Source: Bacteroidota bacterium (lineage in GTDB: Bacteria > Bacteroidota > Bacteroidia > Bacteroidales > F082). From it: 64,000 nt of DNA. The stretch spans positions 1-64,000 of the forward strand of contig JAERTF010000085.1 in NCBI GenBank assembly GCA_016845105.1, read 5' to 3'. The position numbers and the translations under genes are program-made. This document shows positions 34,653-43,353 of this stretch, piece by piece. How positions within the stretch are numbered: the first letter of the stretch is position 1; each line of letters opens with the position of its first letter. The notes under the pieces were generated by a model. That model was not told where the DNA came from. It was given only the letters and a program-made list of their open reading frames with translations, and searched no databases.

Positions 34653-35632
34653 TGGATTTATCAACAAATTACATGGGTTTAAAGCTTAAAAACCCATTGG
34701 TTGTAAGTAGCTCAAAACTAACTGGTGACATTGAATCGATTAAGAAATGTGTTTCTAACGGAGCAGGCGCTATCGTATTAAAGTCATTGTTTGAGGAGCA
34801 AATTAGAGCGGAAGCCGAATCTACTGTTAAGCACAGTAACAATATGTATTATTGGTTTCCCGAAGCAAAAGATCATATTATGGATCTTTCGGTTGATACA
34901 AAACTCGATAAATATTTGAAGTTTATATCAGACGTTAAAAATGAAATAGATGTACCTGTAATTTCAAGTATTAATTGTAACTCACCTGACGAATGGCCCA
35001 AGTTTGCTTCTGCTATACAGGAGGCTGGTGCCGATGCATTAGAATTAAACATTGGAGTTTTTCCATTTAATGATTCTTTAAAAGGTAATGAAATAGAAGA
35101 TATATACGTTAGTATTCTTAAGGAAGTTAACAAAAATGTAACTATCCCTGTTTCAATTAAACTTGGATACTATTTTACAAATATTTGTTCCATTGCAACT
35201 CAGCTTGTTGAGAGTGGAGTTGATGCTCTGGTATTGTTTAATAGATACATGCGTCCTGATATTGATATCAATACATTGAATGTAATAGATGATAATAATA
35301 TGTCATCTCCCGAAGAATTAAATATTTCGATGCGTTGGATCGCATTATTAACTGGAAATAAAATTGGTTGTCAGCTGGCAGCATCAACAGGAATTCATGA
35401 TCATACTGGATTAATAAAGCAATTACTGTCGGGAGCTACCATAGGTCAATTGTGTAGTACATTGTACTTGAATGGTTTATCACAAATTGATGTTATTCTA
35501 GAGGGTTTAAAAGCTTGGATGATAGAACATAAGTATACTTCAATAGAGGAGTTTAGAGGGAAATCAGTTCATGACAAAACAACTCTTGCATCATTTGAGA
35601 GAATTCAGTTTATGAAGCGAAATATGGAATAA
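34652..35632 (+). CDS. Dihydroorotate dehydrogenase-like flavoprotein in the hox operon
   Basis: This 326-residue TIM-barrel flavoprotein belongs to the DHOD-like group. MGLKLKNPLVVSSSKLTGD is the usual opening, GAGAIVLKSLFEEQ follows, then SINCNSPDEWPKFA, ADALELNIG, IPVSIKLGYYFTN, and a GCQLAASTGIHDHTG phosphate-binding region. The paralogous family differs from true PyrD in several active-site positions, and its substrate is unknown. It is coupled to hoxW by a 1-base overlap and lies before the operon terminator, so it is made with the hydrogenase. It may be a cytosolic oxidoreductase linked to the NADH/H2 pool, which is inference. Confidence 0.85.
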   Translation: MDLSTNYMGLKLKNPLVVSSSKLTGDIESIKKCVSNGAGAIVLKSLFEEQIRAEAESTVKHSNNMYYWFPEAKDHIMDLSVDTKLDKYLKFISDVKNEIDVPVISSINCNSPDEWPKFASAIQEAGADALELNIGVFPFNDSLKGNEIEDIYVSILKEVNKNVTIPVSIKLGYYFTNICSIATQLVESGVDALVLFNRYMRPDIDINTLNVIDDNNMSSPEELNISMRWIALLTGNKIGCQLAASTGIHDHTGLIKQLLSGATIGQLCSTLYLNGLSQIDVILEGLKAWMIEHKYTSIEEFRGKSVHDKTTLASFERIQFMKRNME

Positions 35633-35674
35633 AATACCGGTCGTTTTTTGGTATTAATAAAGCCAAAAACAACA

Positions 35675-35703
35675 AAACCTGCTCCTTGGGGCAGGTTTTT
35701 TTT
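35675..35703 (+). terminator. Terminator of the hox operon
   Basis: A strong hairpin (AAACCTGC pairing with GCAGGTTT, 8-base loop) is followed by a T-run ending at 35701. It closes the operon 43 bp after its last stop. On the minus strand it could also end rex transcription, with a weaker U-tract. Confidence 0.85.
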
Positions 35704-35717
35704 GTATAAGGCTAAAA

Positions 35718-36344
35718 CTATTTCTCGCTATCGTATGCAAAATATGCCATCTTCTCAAGTTTGGCTATCATATCATAATCTTCAACGTAGATGCTTTCGG
35801 GTACATCCAGGTTTACGGACGAAAAATTGAGTATCCCCTTTACACCTGAGTCAACTACTGTTTTGCTAATTTCCCTGGCATAGGATTGAGGGACAGCTAT
35901 AACACAAAGTTCTATTTTTTCCTTTCTGATGATATCCTTCATCTTGGAAATATTATAGCACTTAACATCACTAAACTGAACCTTTGGCTCTTCTCTTAAT
36001 CTAAATGTTGCAGCAATTTCTAGTTTAGAGTTACTACTGTTAAAGTATTCGGCAACGGCTCTTCCCAAGTCGCCAATACCAACAAAAGTTACTTTTCTTT
36101 TAACATTTCCATCTATTACCTGACCAATTTTATCGATAAGTTTAGCAATATCATATCCTTTATGAACATCTCCAGTAAATTTAATGAGCATTAGATCTCT
36201 TCTAATATGTGCTGGGTTAACCCTGATAAGGTGTGCCAATTGATGAGAATGTATGAACGGTTTATTATTATCAGCATACACCAATAATTTCCTTCGGTAC
36301 AAACTAAGGCGCTCTACTGTGTTTGGTGGCAGATCCTTTATCAT
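35718..36344 (-). CDS. rex: Redox-sensing transcriptional repressor Rex
   Basis: Rex senses the NADH/NAD+ ratio and leaves its operators when NADH rises. The 208-residue protein has an N-terminal winged helix (TVERLSLYRRKLLVYADNN, then HLIRVNPAHIRRDLM, equivalent to the L-ns-A-QVRKDLS recognition region). The Rossmann NAD domain follows with VGIGDLGRAVAEY, VIAVPQSYAREI and a GILNFSSVNLDVPE segment. The C-terminal domain-swapping helix ends EKMAYFAY. It lies 3 bp behind the outer-membrane barrel gene, downstream of the nickel transporter, and faces the hox operon across the terminator. Rex-like boxes at hox and at its own operon make it the likely local regulator. Confidence 0.93.
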   Translation of the reverse strand: MIKDLPPNTVERLSLYRRKLLVYADNNKPFIHSHQLAHLIRVNPAHIRRDLMLIKFTGDVHKGYDIAKLIDKIGQVIDGNVKRKVTFVGIGDLGRAVAEYFNSSNSKLEIAATFRLREEPKVQFSDVKCYNISKMKDIIRKEKIELCVIAVPQSYAREISKTVVDSGVKGILNFSSVNLDVPESIYVEDYDMIAKLEKMAYFAYDSEK

Positions 36345-36347
36345 AGT

Positions 36348-37118
36348 TTATTTAATTATATAGATTAATCCACCTGTAACCTTATAGATTCTTGACCAAT
36401 TTGTTGCGCGTTGAGGATCTTCCCATACGTTGGAAAAACTATATGTAAAACCGGGTGATAATGAAATACCTATTTTTGAGTTGATATAATATGTACACCC
36501 AAAAAATAGATTTATTCCTATATCGCTAGAATTAAATGCATTATCAATATGGTTATAATGATAACTTCCCGGAACGCTTAATTCTGGATAATCAGGAATA
36601 TTAAAGTAACCTGCATCATTATCACTTATTACCACATCAATGCCACCTGTTTGTACCGAATTAATGAAAAGTGAATAATAAAGCGTACCTTGTAAATGAA
36701 ACTTAAGCTTATCACTTCCTTTTATATAAATCAGGCTAAGGGGTATTGTAAGATAATTAGATTTATACTTTACCGCTTCGTTGAATATGCTATTGTATTG
36801 ATGATCAATGGAATCCCCATAGAAAATTCCAAAACTTTTGAGTTTAAACGCTCTATTATCAAATTGTAAACCAGCTCTGATTTTGAACTGATTGGAAATG
36901 TAGTACTCAAAAAAAGGGCCTATATTATATCCTACTCCACCGTCAGATATTTGTGAATATGGATCATCAACACCCGTAAATTGAATACCAGATTCAAGAC
37001 CAATATTCACCTTACCTTTGTTAATATCGAGACTTTGCGAATGTAAGAGTTGTGAAATAATAAGTAGTGTTGTAGTTACAATTACACCAATATATGTTCG
37101 ATTATTGTTAAATAACAC
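36348..37118 (-). CDS. Outer-membrane beta-barrel protein of the nickel transporter-rex operon
   Basis: This 256-residue protein has a signal peptide (residues ~8-28, ending LLHSQS). Alternating amphipathic strands follow: NIGLESGIQFTG, YNIGPFFEYYISNQFKIRAGLQFDN, SNYLTIPLSLIYIKGSDKLKFHLQGTLYYSLF, IGINLFFGCTYYINSKIGISLSPGFTYSF. This pattern (FKIRAGLQFDNR, YLTIPLSL) resembles the PorT/OMP_b-brl family of Bacteroidota. It is 69 bp downstream of the nickel transporter and 3 bp upstream of rex. Its function is not known; a role in nickel passage through the outer membrane is suggested only by this context. Confidence 0.72.
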   Translation of the reverse strand: MLFNNNRTYIGVIVTTTLLIISQLLHSQSLDINKGKVNIGLESGIQFTGVDDPYSQISDGGVGYNIGPFFEYYISNQFKIRAGLQFDNRAFKLKSFGIFYGDSIDHQYNSIFNEAVKYKSNYLTIPLSLIYIKGSDKLKFHLQGTLYYSLFINSVQTGGIDVVISDNDAGYFNIPDYPELSVPGSYHYNHIDNAFNSSDIGINLFFGCTYYINSKIGISLSPGFTYSFSNVWEDPQRATNWSRIYKVTGGLIYIIK

Positions 37119-37187
37119 TTATAAATATTTTAAAACAGCTCTAATTTGTCAATTATCATATATAAAACAATGATAGTTTAATTAAGC

Positions 37188-37916
37188 TTACCATGTATTC
37201 CACATCCAAATAATTCCGACAAAAATAGCGCTTAATCCTGCAATAACATTTATTACAATAAATACTGTATCCTTTCTCTTTTCAGAGGCTTTCTTTGCAA
37301 GGATACCTAATAAAAATGAGAAAAGAACCATTGCAATTATTGTTCCGGCAGCAAATCCAATTAAATATAGTATTGCTTGATAATTGCTTTCAAATGCAAG
37401 AGTTGGTAGCATACTAACAATGTGCGAAACGCCTGCAAAACCATGAAGTACACCAATAGCCGCTGCTGCCCAGTATGATTGCTTTTCCTTTGCCATTTCA
37501 TGTTCATGACTGTGCGTTTTTGTTTCATCATGTGAATGATCATGACGATGTATATATGCATCACCACTTTCTTTCGTATGTGTATGGGCATGAGCATGAT
37601 TCGACTTCTTGTGACCAACAACCTTGATTAATGCCCAAATTCCAATAACAATGAGTAGAATACCTACGATTCTTTCGCTATTTTCAGAAATAAAATCTAT
37701 TGGAATTAAATCTCTGAAAAAGAAAAAAACCAATCCAATAAGTAACATGCCGGCTACATGTCCAATACCCCATGACATGCCTATTAACCATGGTCTAAAT
37801 TTCGCATTTAGTGCCAAGGGGCTTACTGCAGCAAGATGGTCTGGACCTGCTACAATATGGATAATTGATGCTAGCAATCCAAATATTAACGGAAAACTTG
37901 AGAATGATTCTGCCAT
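37188..37916 (-). CDS. NicO/UreH-family nickel transporter with His-rich loop
   Basis: This 242-residue inner-membrane protein starts at ATG 37916; the frame runs open to 38021, but the promoter lies inside that part. About six helices are predicted. Helix 1 has the metal motif HIVAGPDHLAAVSP (H-x5-D-H) and a second HGFAGVSHIVSM motif appears in helix 4. A cytoplasmic or periplasmic loop of ~40 residues (about 108-148) is extremely rich in histidine. These are traits of the NicO/UreH nickel/cobalt permeases. The place beside a [NiFe]-hydrogenase and under a Rex-like box argues for nickel. Followed by the barrel gene and rex. Confidence 0.85.
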   Translation of the reverse strand: MAESFSSFPLIFGLLASIIHIVAGPDHLAAVSPLALNAKFRPWLIGMSWGIGHVAGMLLIGLVFFFFRDLIPIDFISENSERIVGILLIVIGIWALIKVVGHKKSNHAHAHTHTKESGDAYIHRHDHSHDETKTHSHEHEMAKEKQSYWAAAAIGVLHGFAGVSHIVSMLPTLAFESNYQAILYLIGFAAGTIIAMVLFSFLLGILAKKASEKRKDTVFIVINVIAGLSAIFVGIIWMWNTW

Positions 37917-37939
37917 TGATTTCAGTTCGAGAGTGACGG

Positions 37940-37947
37940 CAAAATTA
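37940..37947 (-). promoter_or_regulatory. -7 box of the nickel transporter-rex operon (TAATTTTG on the minus strand)
   Basis: CAAAATTA on the plus strand is a consensus -7 box, 23 bases before the ATG. A TTG -33 element (37969-37971) sits 21 bp upstream, inside the Rex-like operator. Confidence 0.55.
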
Positions 37948-37953
37948 ATCTTT

Positions 37954-37971
37954 TTGTTAATTAATTCACAA
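37954..37971 (-). promoter_or_regulatory. Near-perfect Rex operator of the nickel transporter-rex operon
   Basis: TTGTTAATTAATTCACAA (plus strand) matches TTGTGAA-N4-TTCACAA at 13 of 14 arm positions. It lies between and over the -33 and -7 elements, so binding would block RNA polymerase. It shares 16 consecutive bases with the reverse complement of hox operator 2. Confidence 0.72.
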
Positions 37972-38003
37972 CTAATATGAAGTATATTATCATAAAAACA
38001 AAC

Positions 38004-38011
38004 TATTTTTG
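38004..38011 (+). promoter_or_regulatory. -7 box (TATTTTTG) of truA
   Basis: This exact TAnnTTTG match lies 23 bases before the truA ATG, divergent from the nickel transporter promoter 57 bp away. Confidence 0.45.
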
Positions 38012-38034
38012 TTCTATACATATAAATTCGGAAT

Positions 38035-38775
38035 ATGCAACGGTATGTTATAAAATTGGCCTATAATGGTAGCAATTACCATGGATGGCAAATGCAGGAA
38101 AATGCTCATACTGTCCAGTCTGAAATAAATGAAAAGCTATCAATTATATTAAAAGAAAAAATAAATGTAGTTGGCTGCGGACGGACTGATACAGGTGTAC
38201 ATGCATCCGAATTTTATGCACACTTTGATTCAAATACGATCGAATGGAATTTCAATGATCTAGTATATAAACTCAATGGCTTTCTTCCATCTGATATTGT
38301 TATTTTCGATTTGTATACTGTACCGCATGGTTTTAATACACGATTTGATGCACTTAGTCGCACCTATAGTTATTATATTACATTGGTGAAGAATCCATTT
38401 AACGAACACACCAGTTACTACTTTAACGGACAGTTAAATATTGCTGAAATGAATAAAGCATGCTGTTACCTGCTTGATTATACTGATTATACAAGCTTTT
38501 CGAAACTTCATACACAAACAGCAACCAATAACTGTAATATTGAAAATGCGGGATTTGAGTTAATTGGTAATGAGTTAATATTCACAATAACAGCAAATAG
38601 ATTTTTAAGGAATATGGTAAGAGCTATTGTGGGTACGATGATTGAAATAGGAAAAGGTAAAATTTCTGCTGATGATATAAAGAGTATTATAGAAGCAAAG
38701 GATAGGGGTAAAGCAGGTTTCTCAGTTCCGGCACATGGACTATTCTTGGAAAAAGTTGTTTATAATACTCCATAG
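38035..38775 (+). CDS. truA: tRNA pseudouridine38-40 synthase TruA
   Basis: TruA isomerises uridines 38-40 in the anticodon stem of many tRNAs. The 246-residue protein starts with the family strand YVIKLAYNGSNYHGWQMQ. It has the catalytic aspartate in GCGRTDTGVHASEF, then FNTRFDALSRTYSYYI, and the C-terminal FLRNMVRAIVGTMIEIGKG and RGKAGFSVPAHGLFL motifs. It is a normal-length single-gene unit. Confidence 0.97.
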   Translation: MQRYVIKLAYNGSNYHGWQMQENAHTVQSEINEKLSIILKEKINVVGCGRTDTGVHASEFYAHFDSNTIEWNFNDLVYKLNGFLPSDIVIFDLYTVPHGFNTRFDALSRTYSYYITLVKNPFNEHTSYYFNGQLNIAEMNKACCYLLDYTDYTSFSKLHTQTATNNCNIENAGFELIGNELIFTITANRFLRNMVRAIVGTMIEIGKGKISADDIKSIIEAKDRGKAGFSVPAHGLFLEKVVYNTP

Positions 38776-38793
38776 AATTCTACACAAATATAT

Positions 38794-39735
38794 TTAAGAA
38801 ACTAGAGATTTAATTATATCTTTAACTGATTTAATTTCATAGATGGACCCAATACTTGGACCTGCTACCCATACTGATTTATAAGTTGGCTTGGTGGCAG
38901 ATTTTTTTATCGATCTCATACCCTTTAGCATAATAAACATCTTTATGTATTTTTTTAAACGTTTATTTCGACCCATGACTTTTGATAGCCAGCTTTGTTT
39001 ATTTCCAAGCTTTTGCATATAAGGAGTATTTATAACAGTAAGAGGTGTACCACTTAAATTTTTGCTTAGTATTATATCTTTTGCATCGTATTCGATTAAT
39101 GCATTTTTATAATCATTACAAACTCCTGCTTCGTTGGAAGCAATAAATAGTGTTCCTATCGACACAGCCTCAGCACCTAGGTTTAATGCACTTTGTAACT
39201 GTTGATTTGTCGCTATACCACCAGCACTAATTACTGGTATCGAGAGTTCATTTACTAGCATGGGTACTAAAACTTCAGATGCCAATGAGCCGGCATGTCC
39301 ACCCGCTTCTGAATTAACTGCAATAACAGCATCTGCACCCAAACTTTCAACTTTTTGAGCATATGAAAGATCAACAACATCGCAAAATACTTTAATTCCA
39401 GCTGGTTTACATAACTTGATAACTTCTTTGGGATTTCCCAATGATGTAATTATAAAATCAATTTTCAGTTTAACACAAGTTTCAAGTTGTGTTTTATACT
39501 TAGGATTAGATTTGTTAACTATTAGATTAACCCCAAATGGTTTATTTGTAACACTTTTAATTTCATTTATTGCTTTTTGTAGTTCTTCATCAGTACGAAA
39601 ATTAAGAGCGGGAATGGCAGCAGTAATCCCATTATTTAATGCTTCTAGTATCATCCTAGTATTGGAAACTAAAAACATGGGGGCCATTATTATGGGGTAA
39701 TCAATTCCCAATAGTTTGGTAAATGTAGTTTTCAT
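38794..39735 (-). CDS. Nitronate monooxygenase-like FMN enzyme (NPD/FabK family)
   Basis: This is 313 residues from ATG 39735; a longer frame to 39774 is unlikely because the -7 box is inside it. It is a TIM-barrel flavoprotein with YPIIMAPMFLVSNTRMILEA at the N-terminus, FGVNLIVNKSNP, VNSEAGGHAG carrying the catalytic-type His, PVISAGGIATNQQLQSALNLGAEAVSIGTLF for FMN phosphate, and a variable C-terminal part rich in lysine. The family includes nitronate monooxygenases and enoyl-ACP reductase II (FabK). The surroundings (no fab genes) do not decide between them. Confidence 0.82.
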   Translation of the reverse strand: MKTTFTKLLGIDYPIIMAPMFLVSNTRMILEALNNGITAAIPALNFRTDEELQKAINEIKSVTNKPFGVNLIVNKSNPKYKTQLETCVKLKIDFIITSLGNPKEVIKLCKPAGIKVFCDVVDLSYAQKVESLGADAVIAVNSEAGGHAGSLASEVLVPMLVNELSIPVISAGGIATNQQLQSALNLGAEAVSIGTLFIASNEAGVCNDYKNALIEYDAKDIILSKNLSGTPLTVINTPYMQKLGNKQSWLSKVMGRNKRLKKYIKMFIMLKGMRSIKKSATKPTYKSVWVAGPSIGSIYEIKSVKDIIKSLVS

Positions 39736-39758
39736 ATCTAATAATTTATGACCTAAAG

Positions 39759-39766
39759 CAAAGGTA
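39759..39766 (-). promoter_or_regulatory. -7 box of the nitronate monooxygenase-like gene (TACCTTTG on the minus strand)
   Basis: CAAAGGTA on the plus strand is an exact consensus box, 23 bases before the ATG at 39735. It decides the start against the upstream in-frame codon. Confidence 0.5.
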
Positions 39767-39821
39767 TTAAACAATCCTAGTTGTATAGTTATTATGCCAA
39801 AATTTGAATATTGGATATTAA

Positions 39822-42800
39822 CTACCTGGAAATTATAAACTTCTTACTAATTGTTTCATTTCTTGAAACCATGGAACATGTGTAAATTCCATCGGGTAAA
39901 AAACCCAATGACATTTCGATTTTATTATTTATTGCATTTTGGTTGTTAGACCTGTGTATAATTTGTCCGGTTGAATTGTATATTATTATATTAGCTTCTG
40001 ACTCATTTTCCAATGCATAAGATATAATGAAATTACCATTATTTGGATTTGGGATTATATCAAAAGCAATATTTTGAGAAGGATTAGGGGCAATATCCAA
40101 ATACATATCAGCATAGAAACTTTGATAAATTCTATCTCCGAAATCACCATTGAAATTTTTAAGCATGTTACCATTGATGTCATAAAATTTTAAAGATCCA
40201 CTTCCTTCATTATTAGCCCAAAAAGCAATTCCATTATCACCTGTGTCGTGCAAATAGAAATCATAACACCCATTTAAGAATGTTAAAGTATCAATGTATA
40301 AAGTTTGATTTTCAAAATCATCTTTCACAAATAATTGTGTTCCAGTGTTACTTAATATCTCGTAAGAGTTTTGATAGGCGGCTTTATTTGTTTTTAGATG
40401 TATAACAATTGTACTTGGATATACAACCGGAAGTTCATATTGAGAATAATAAGAGTCGTTTATGTTATTTTCATCGGATCCACCATTGGGGTTGGATATA
40501 CTTACCGAAAAATTTCCATCACCAATTACCCATTCTTCCCAATCAAATGCTTCTAATGTTACTTCTTCTTTTTTAGTAAATGGCAGTTGACCTGTCCAAG
40601 ACATAGTTTTTTCAGCTCCCAAGGGGCCATAAGTTATATCCAATGAGGTTAAGGTGTCATGTCCCAAATTACTAATCACAATAATTGGTGTTGAGGCTGT
40701 TGGGTTAAACCTAGCATATCTTTTAAGTTTACTTGGGGCAATTATCTCTTCAACTGCTGCGTCAAGTGTGAAATTTGCATATCCATAAGAAAATAAATGA
40801 GCTTCCAATGAATATGTACCGTACTGGTCGTATTGGGTATTATAGTCGAGAATAACTGTGTCATTGTTGATAAATGGTGTAATCTCAATATCTTGCTCTG
40901 TAACTTTCATTCCCGGACACCACCCGGCGCGATCGTAAATCCAAGTTCCTCCCTGCGGATATAGAGGGTTATCAGAACATTCCTGTATTATTTCCCATTC
41001 CTTTATCATAGTGCCATTAACATCAAAACTTTGAAGTTTATTGCAGAATTCGGCACAGTTTGTGGGGTTATCAAACAAATGCCCTGTGGTTCTGGTTTTA
41101 ACTTTAAACGATTGAGCATTTGCTAATAGTGCGACAGTGTCAGGAACAACCTTTTCTTCAAAATCACTTAAATACCAGTAACCTGAATAAATTTTCTCTA
41201 GTTTGAGTACATCCCGTGGTGGAGTTCCCTCAATCATGTGGAACTCAAGGTCTAGTAATTCCTGAAAATTGCCAGCTGTAATATGCACTGAATCAGATAA
41301 TAATGTTACGTAATCCGTTACATCATAAACCCATGTAAAACCGTCATTACCAAGGGTTAGGTTGTTGCCGTATGGTGTAATAAATCTTCCAATTTCCCAT
41401 GGAATTAACAGCTCGAATGGAGTTCCATAATATGGCATTTCGTTGAGATAAATAATTTCGTCAGGTTGCACAAAAGTTGAATCGATTGCTATTCCACCAT
41501 CGTTAAAAACATAATTGTCATAGTAAGATGGCCAGCGTGTTATTGTATCCATGTGAGCAGGCGGGTTATCAGGATCGATAAGAATAATATTTACCGGAGT
41601 TTGCTCTACTGTATCCACAACAACTAGGGAGTCAAGATTTGAAAAGTTATAATTCCCATTTTCTAATATTAGATGGGGGCGTGAATTATTCTCCATTGAA
41701 TTTCTGAAAATTGATCTCCCTTGATAGTTTTTCCAGCCCGGATATCCAAATTGAGTACCAATATAATTATTCTGACTATCATCAATTGTTTGGACCCCGT
41801 CTCCCGTATTAAAGCGATAATAAGCAACTAAATGGTTATACATTGGATGACTAGCATCGATATCTTTATACATCCAATTTGAGATGTCATCCCATGCCAG
41901 GATAGTATCCCATATTCTGAAATCATCAATCATTCCTGCATAATAACCATCAAATGTTAACGCAGCACCAATTCTAAACTTTTCGATATTAATTATGGGT
42001 TTGGTGCGTCCGCTACCAACAAACCAAAGGTTGCCGTTAAGAAGTATTTGCATGCTTCCCGACCGTGCATCTTTAATAAATGTCCAAAAATTCCATTGAC
42101 CTTCATACTCATGAGTTGATGCCTGACGGAATATGCGATCAGGACCATCAAATCCAGCATCCCAATATACTTTTCCATTACTCCACGGTAAATGAGCATT
42201 AAGTACTCTGTTTCCCAAACTATCTATTGCTTCAAAAATTGAAGAATTAATTGGTTGAATATCAGAGTTGCCATATTGCCAAAAGGATATGGTTATGGCG
42301 CTATCAACAGTGTTGAAAACCTCTTTAGGTAGATCAATAAAGTCCCATCCTTTAAAATCAAGGAAGTAATCTTTACTACCTGAAATGATTGATTCTCCTG
42401 TGTTGGTTTCATCAGCTCCCATTGTTATAGCCCCGTTATGACCTGCATAACTAATGTCTACAATAATGTTTTGAGATCCATCCCAGCTGAATGGAAAAGC
42501 AAAGTTTATTTGGGAACTAGTTGCTGATAAAATAGAGTTACTAGAATATACATTAACTAATCCATCTTCAACAAATTCATTAACTGGAAGTACATTTTTA
42601 TTATAGTGTGATAATCTAAAAGTTAGGTGTGATAATTCAACTGAACCACTTACTATATTAAGTTGCATACCTGTGATATCACCTACTTGAAGTCCTGCAT
42701 TTTGCAGTTCACTAGCCGAATAGATAAACTGTGACCTACCATCAACTGAGTATTCATTAAATGGTATTGAAATATTTGCCAGATTATTGCCAGGCTCAGC

Positions 42801-43220
42801 GGAGTTTGTTGGCATTGTTTGGTTTGAATATTCAAGTATAGGTATATAAGAAAATGAAGGTGTGAACATCATCATAAAACTGTCGGGACTTTGATTATTC
42901 ACTATATAATTTGGATAAAAATATAGGGTAGAGTCGAATACACCAGTATGCTCCATTATTTTAGTATGGGTTGTATAATCCCACTCGCCACACGCCGGAC
43001 TCTGGCTTGGGTCACATTTCAGATTGTAGGACATTAATATCTTGGAAAAACTTATTGAGTCGGGAGGAAAAAGATATGTTCCAGATCGTGGACTATTCCA
43101 ACCAGGAAGAACAGGTGTATTATAATCAATTGTTTGAACAACTATTGTATCACCATTATCGGCATACAGTATTGATAATGAATAAATTAAGCTGATAAAT
43201 AATGTAAAAAATATCTTCAT
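39822..43220 (-). CDS. Secreted PNGase F-like protein with LamG domain and T9SS sorting signal
   Basis: This 1132-residue exported protein has a signal peptide (residues 1-20). N-terminal and later parts resemble peptide-N-glycosidase F, including TTGHLFDNPTNCAEFC and NPLYPQGGTWIYDRAGWCPG, a strong signature of the PNGase F C-domain. A LamG/concanavalin-like domain is inserted at ~270-470 (AITISFWQYG... and MIDDFRIWDT...). The C-terminal ~80 residues form a type A T9SS sorting domain (IPNPNNGNFIISYALENES... and GIYTCSMVSRNETISKKFIISR). It probably removes or binds N-glycans on host or prey glycoproteins at the cell surface. The catalytic acids were not individually verified. Confidence 0.83.
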   Translation of the reverse strand: MKIFFTLFISLIYSLSILYADNGDTIVVQTIDYNTPVLPGWNSPRSGTYLFPPDSISFSKILMSYNLKCDPSQSPACGEWDYTTHTKIMEHTGVFDSTLYFYPNYIVNNQSPDSFMMMFTPSFSYIPILEYSNQTMPTNSAEPGNNLANISIPFNEYSVDGRSQFIYSASELQNAGLQVGDITGMQLNIVSGSVELSHLTFRLSHYNKNVLPVNEFVEDGLVNVYSSNSILSATSSQINFAFPFSWDGSQNIIVDISYAGHNGAITMGADETNTGESIISGSKDYFLDFKGWDFIDLPKEVFNTVDSAITISFWQYGNSDIQPINSSIFEAIDSLGNRVLNAHLPWSNGKVYWDAGFDGPDRIFRQASTHEYEGQWNFWTFIKDARSGSMQILLNGNLWFVGSGRTKPIINIEKFRIGAALTFDGYYAGMIDDFRIWDTILAWDDISNWMYKDIDASHPMYNHLVAYYRFNTGDGVQTIDDSQNNYIGTQFGYPGWKNYQGRSIFRNSMENNSRPHLILENGNYNFSNLDSLVVVDTVEQTPVNIILIDPDNPPAHMDTITRWPSYYDNYVFNDGGIAIDSTFVQPDEIIYLNEMPYYGTPFELLIPWEIGRFITPYGNNLTLGNDGFTWVYDVTDYVTLLSDSVHITAGNFQELLDLEFHMIEGTPPRDVLKLEKIYSGYWYLSDFEEKVVPDTVALLANAQSFKVKTRTTGHLFDNPTNCAEFCNKLQSFDVNGTMIKEWEIIQECSDNPLYPQGGTWIYDRAGWCPGMKVTEQDIEITPFINNDTVILDYNTQYDQYGTYSLEAHLFSYGYANFTLDAAVEEIIAPSKLKRYARFNPTASTPIIVISNLGHDTLTSLDITYGPLGAEKTMSWTGQLPFTKKEEVTLEAFDWEEWVIGDGNFSVSISNPNGGSDENNINDSYYSQYELPVVYPSTIVIHLKTNKAAYQNSYEILSNTGTQLFVKDDFENQTLYIDTLTFLNGCYDFYLHDTGDNGIAFWANNEGSGSLKFYDINGNMLKNFNGDFGDRIYQSFYADMYLDIAPNPSQNIAFDIIPNPNNGNFIISYALENESEANIIIYNSTGQIIHRSNNQNAINNKIEMSLGFLPDGIYTCSMVSRNETISKKFIISR

Positions 43221-43243
43221 GATAATTGTGGTTTAGTCTCTTA

Positions 43244-43251
43244 CAAACATA
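43244..43251 (-). promoter_or_regulatory. -7 box of the PNGase F-like gene (TATGTTTG on the minus strand)
   Basis: CAAACATA on the plus strand is a consensus box 23 bases before the ATG. The same box precedes the M16 peptidase gene (61253-61260). Confidence 0.45.
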
Positions 43252-43353
43252 AGTTATATTAGTATAATTATGTACGATATAAAATGTTTTTTTGTTTGTC
43301 GATATCAAACTCGTAATAAATTACTAACTTAGTCACAAATTAATACCTTAATT

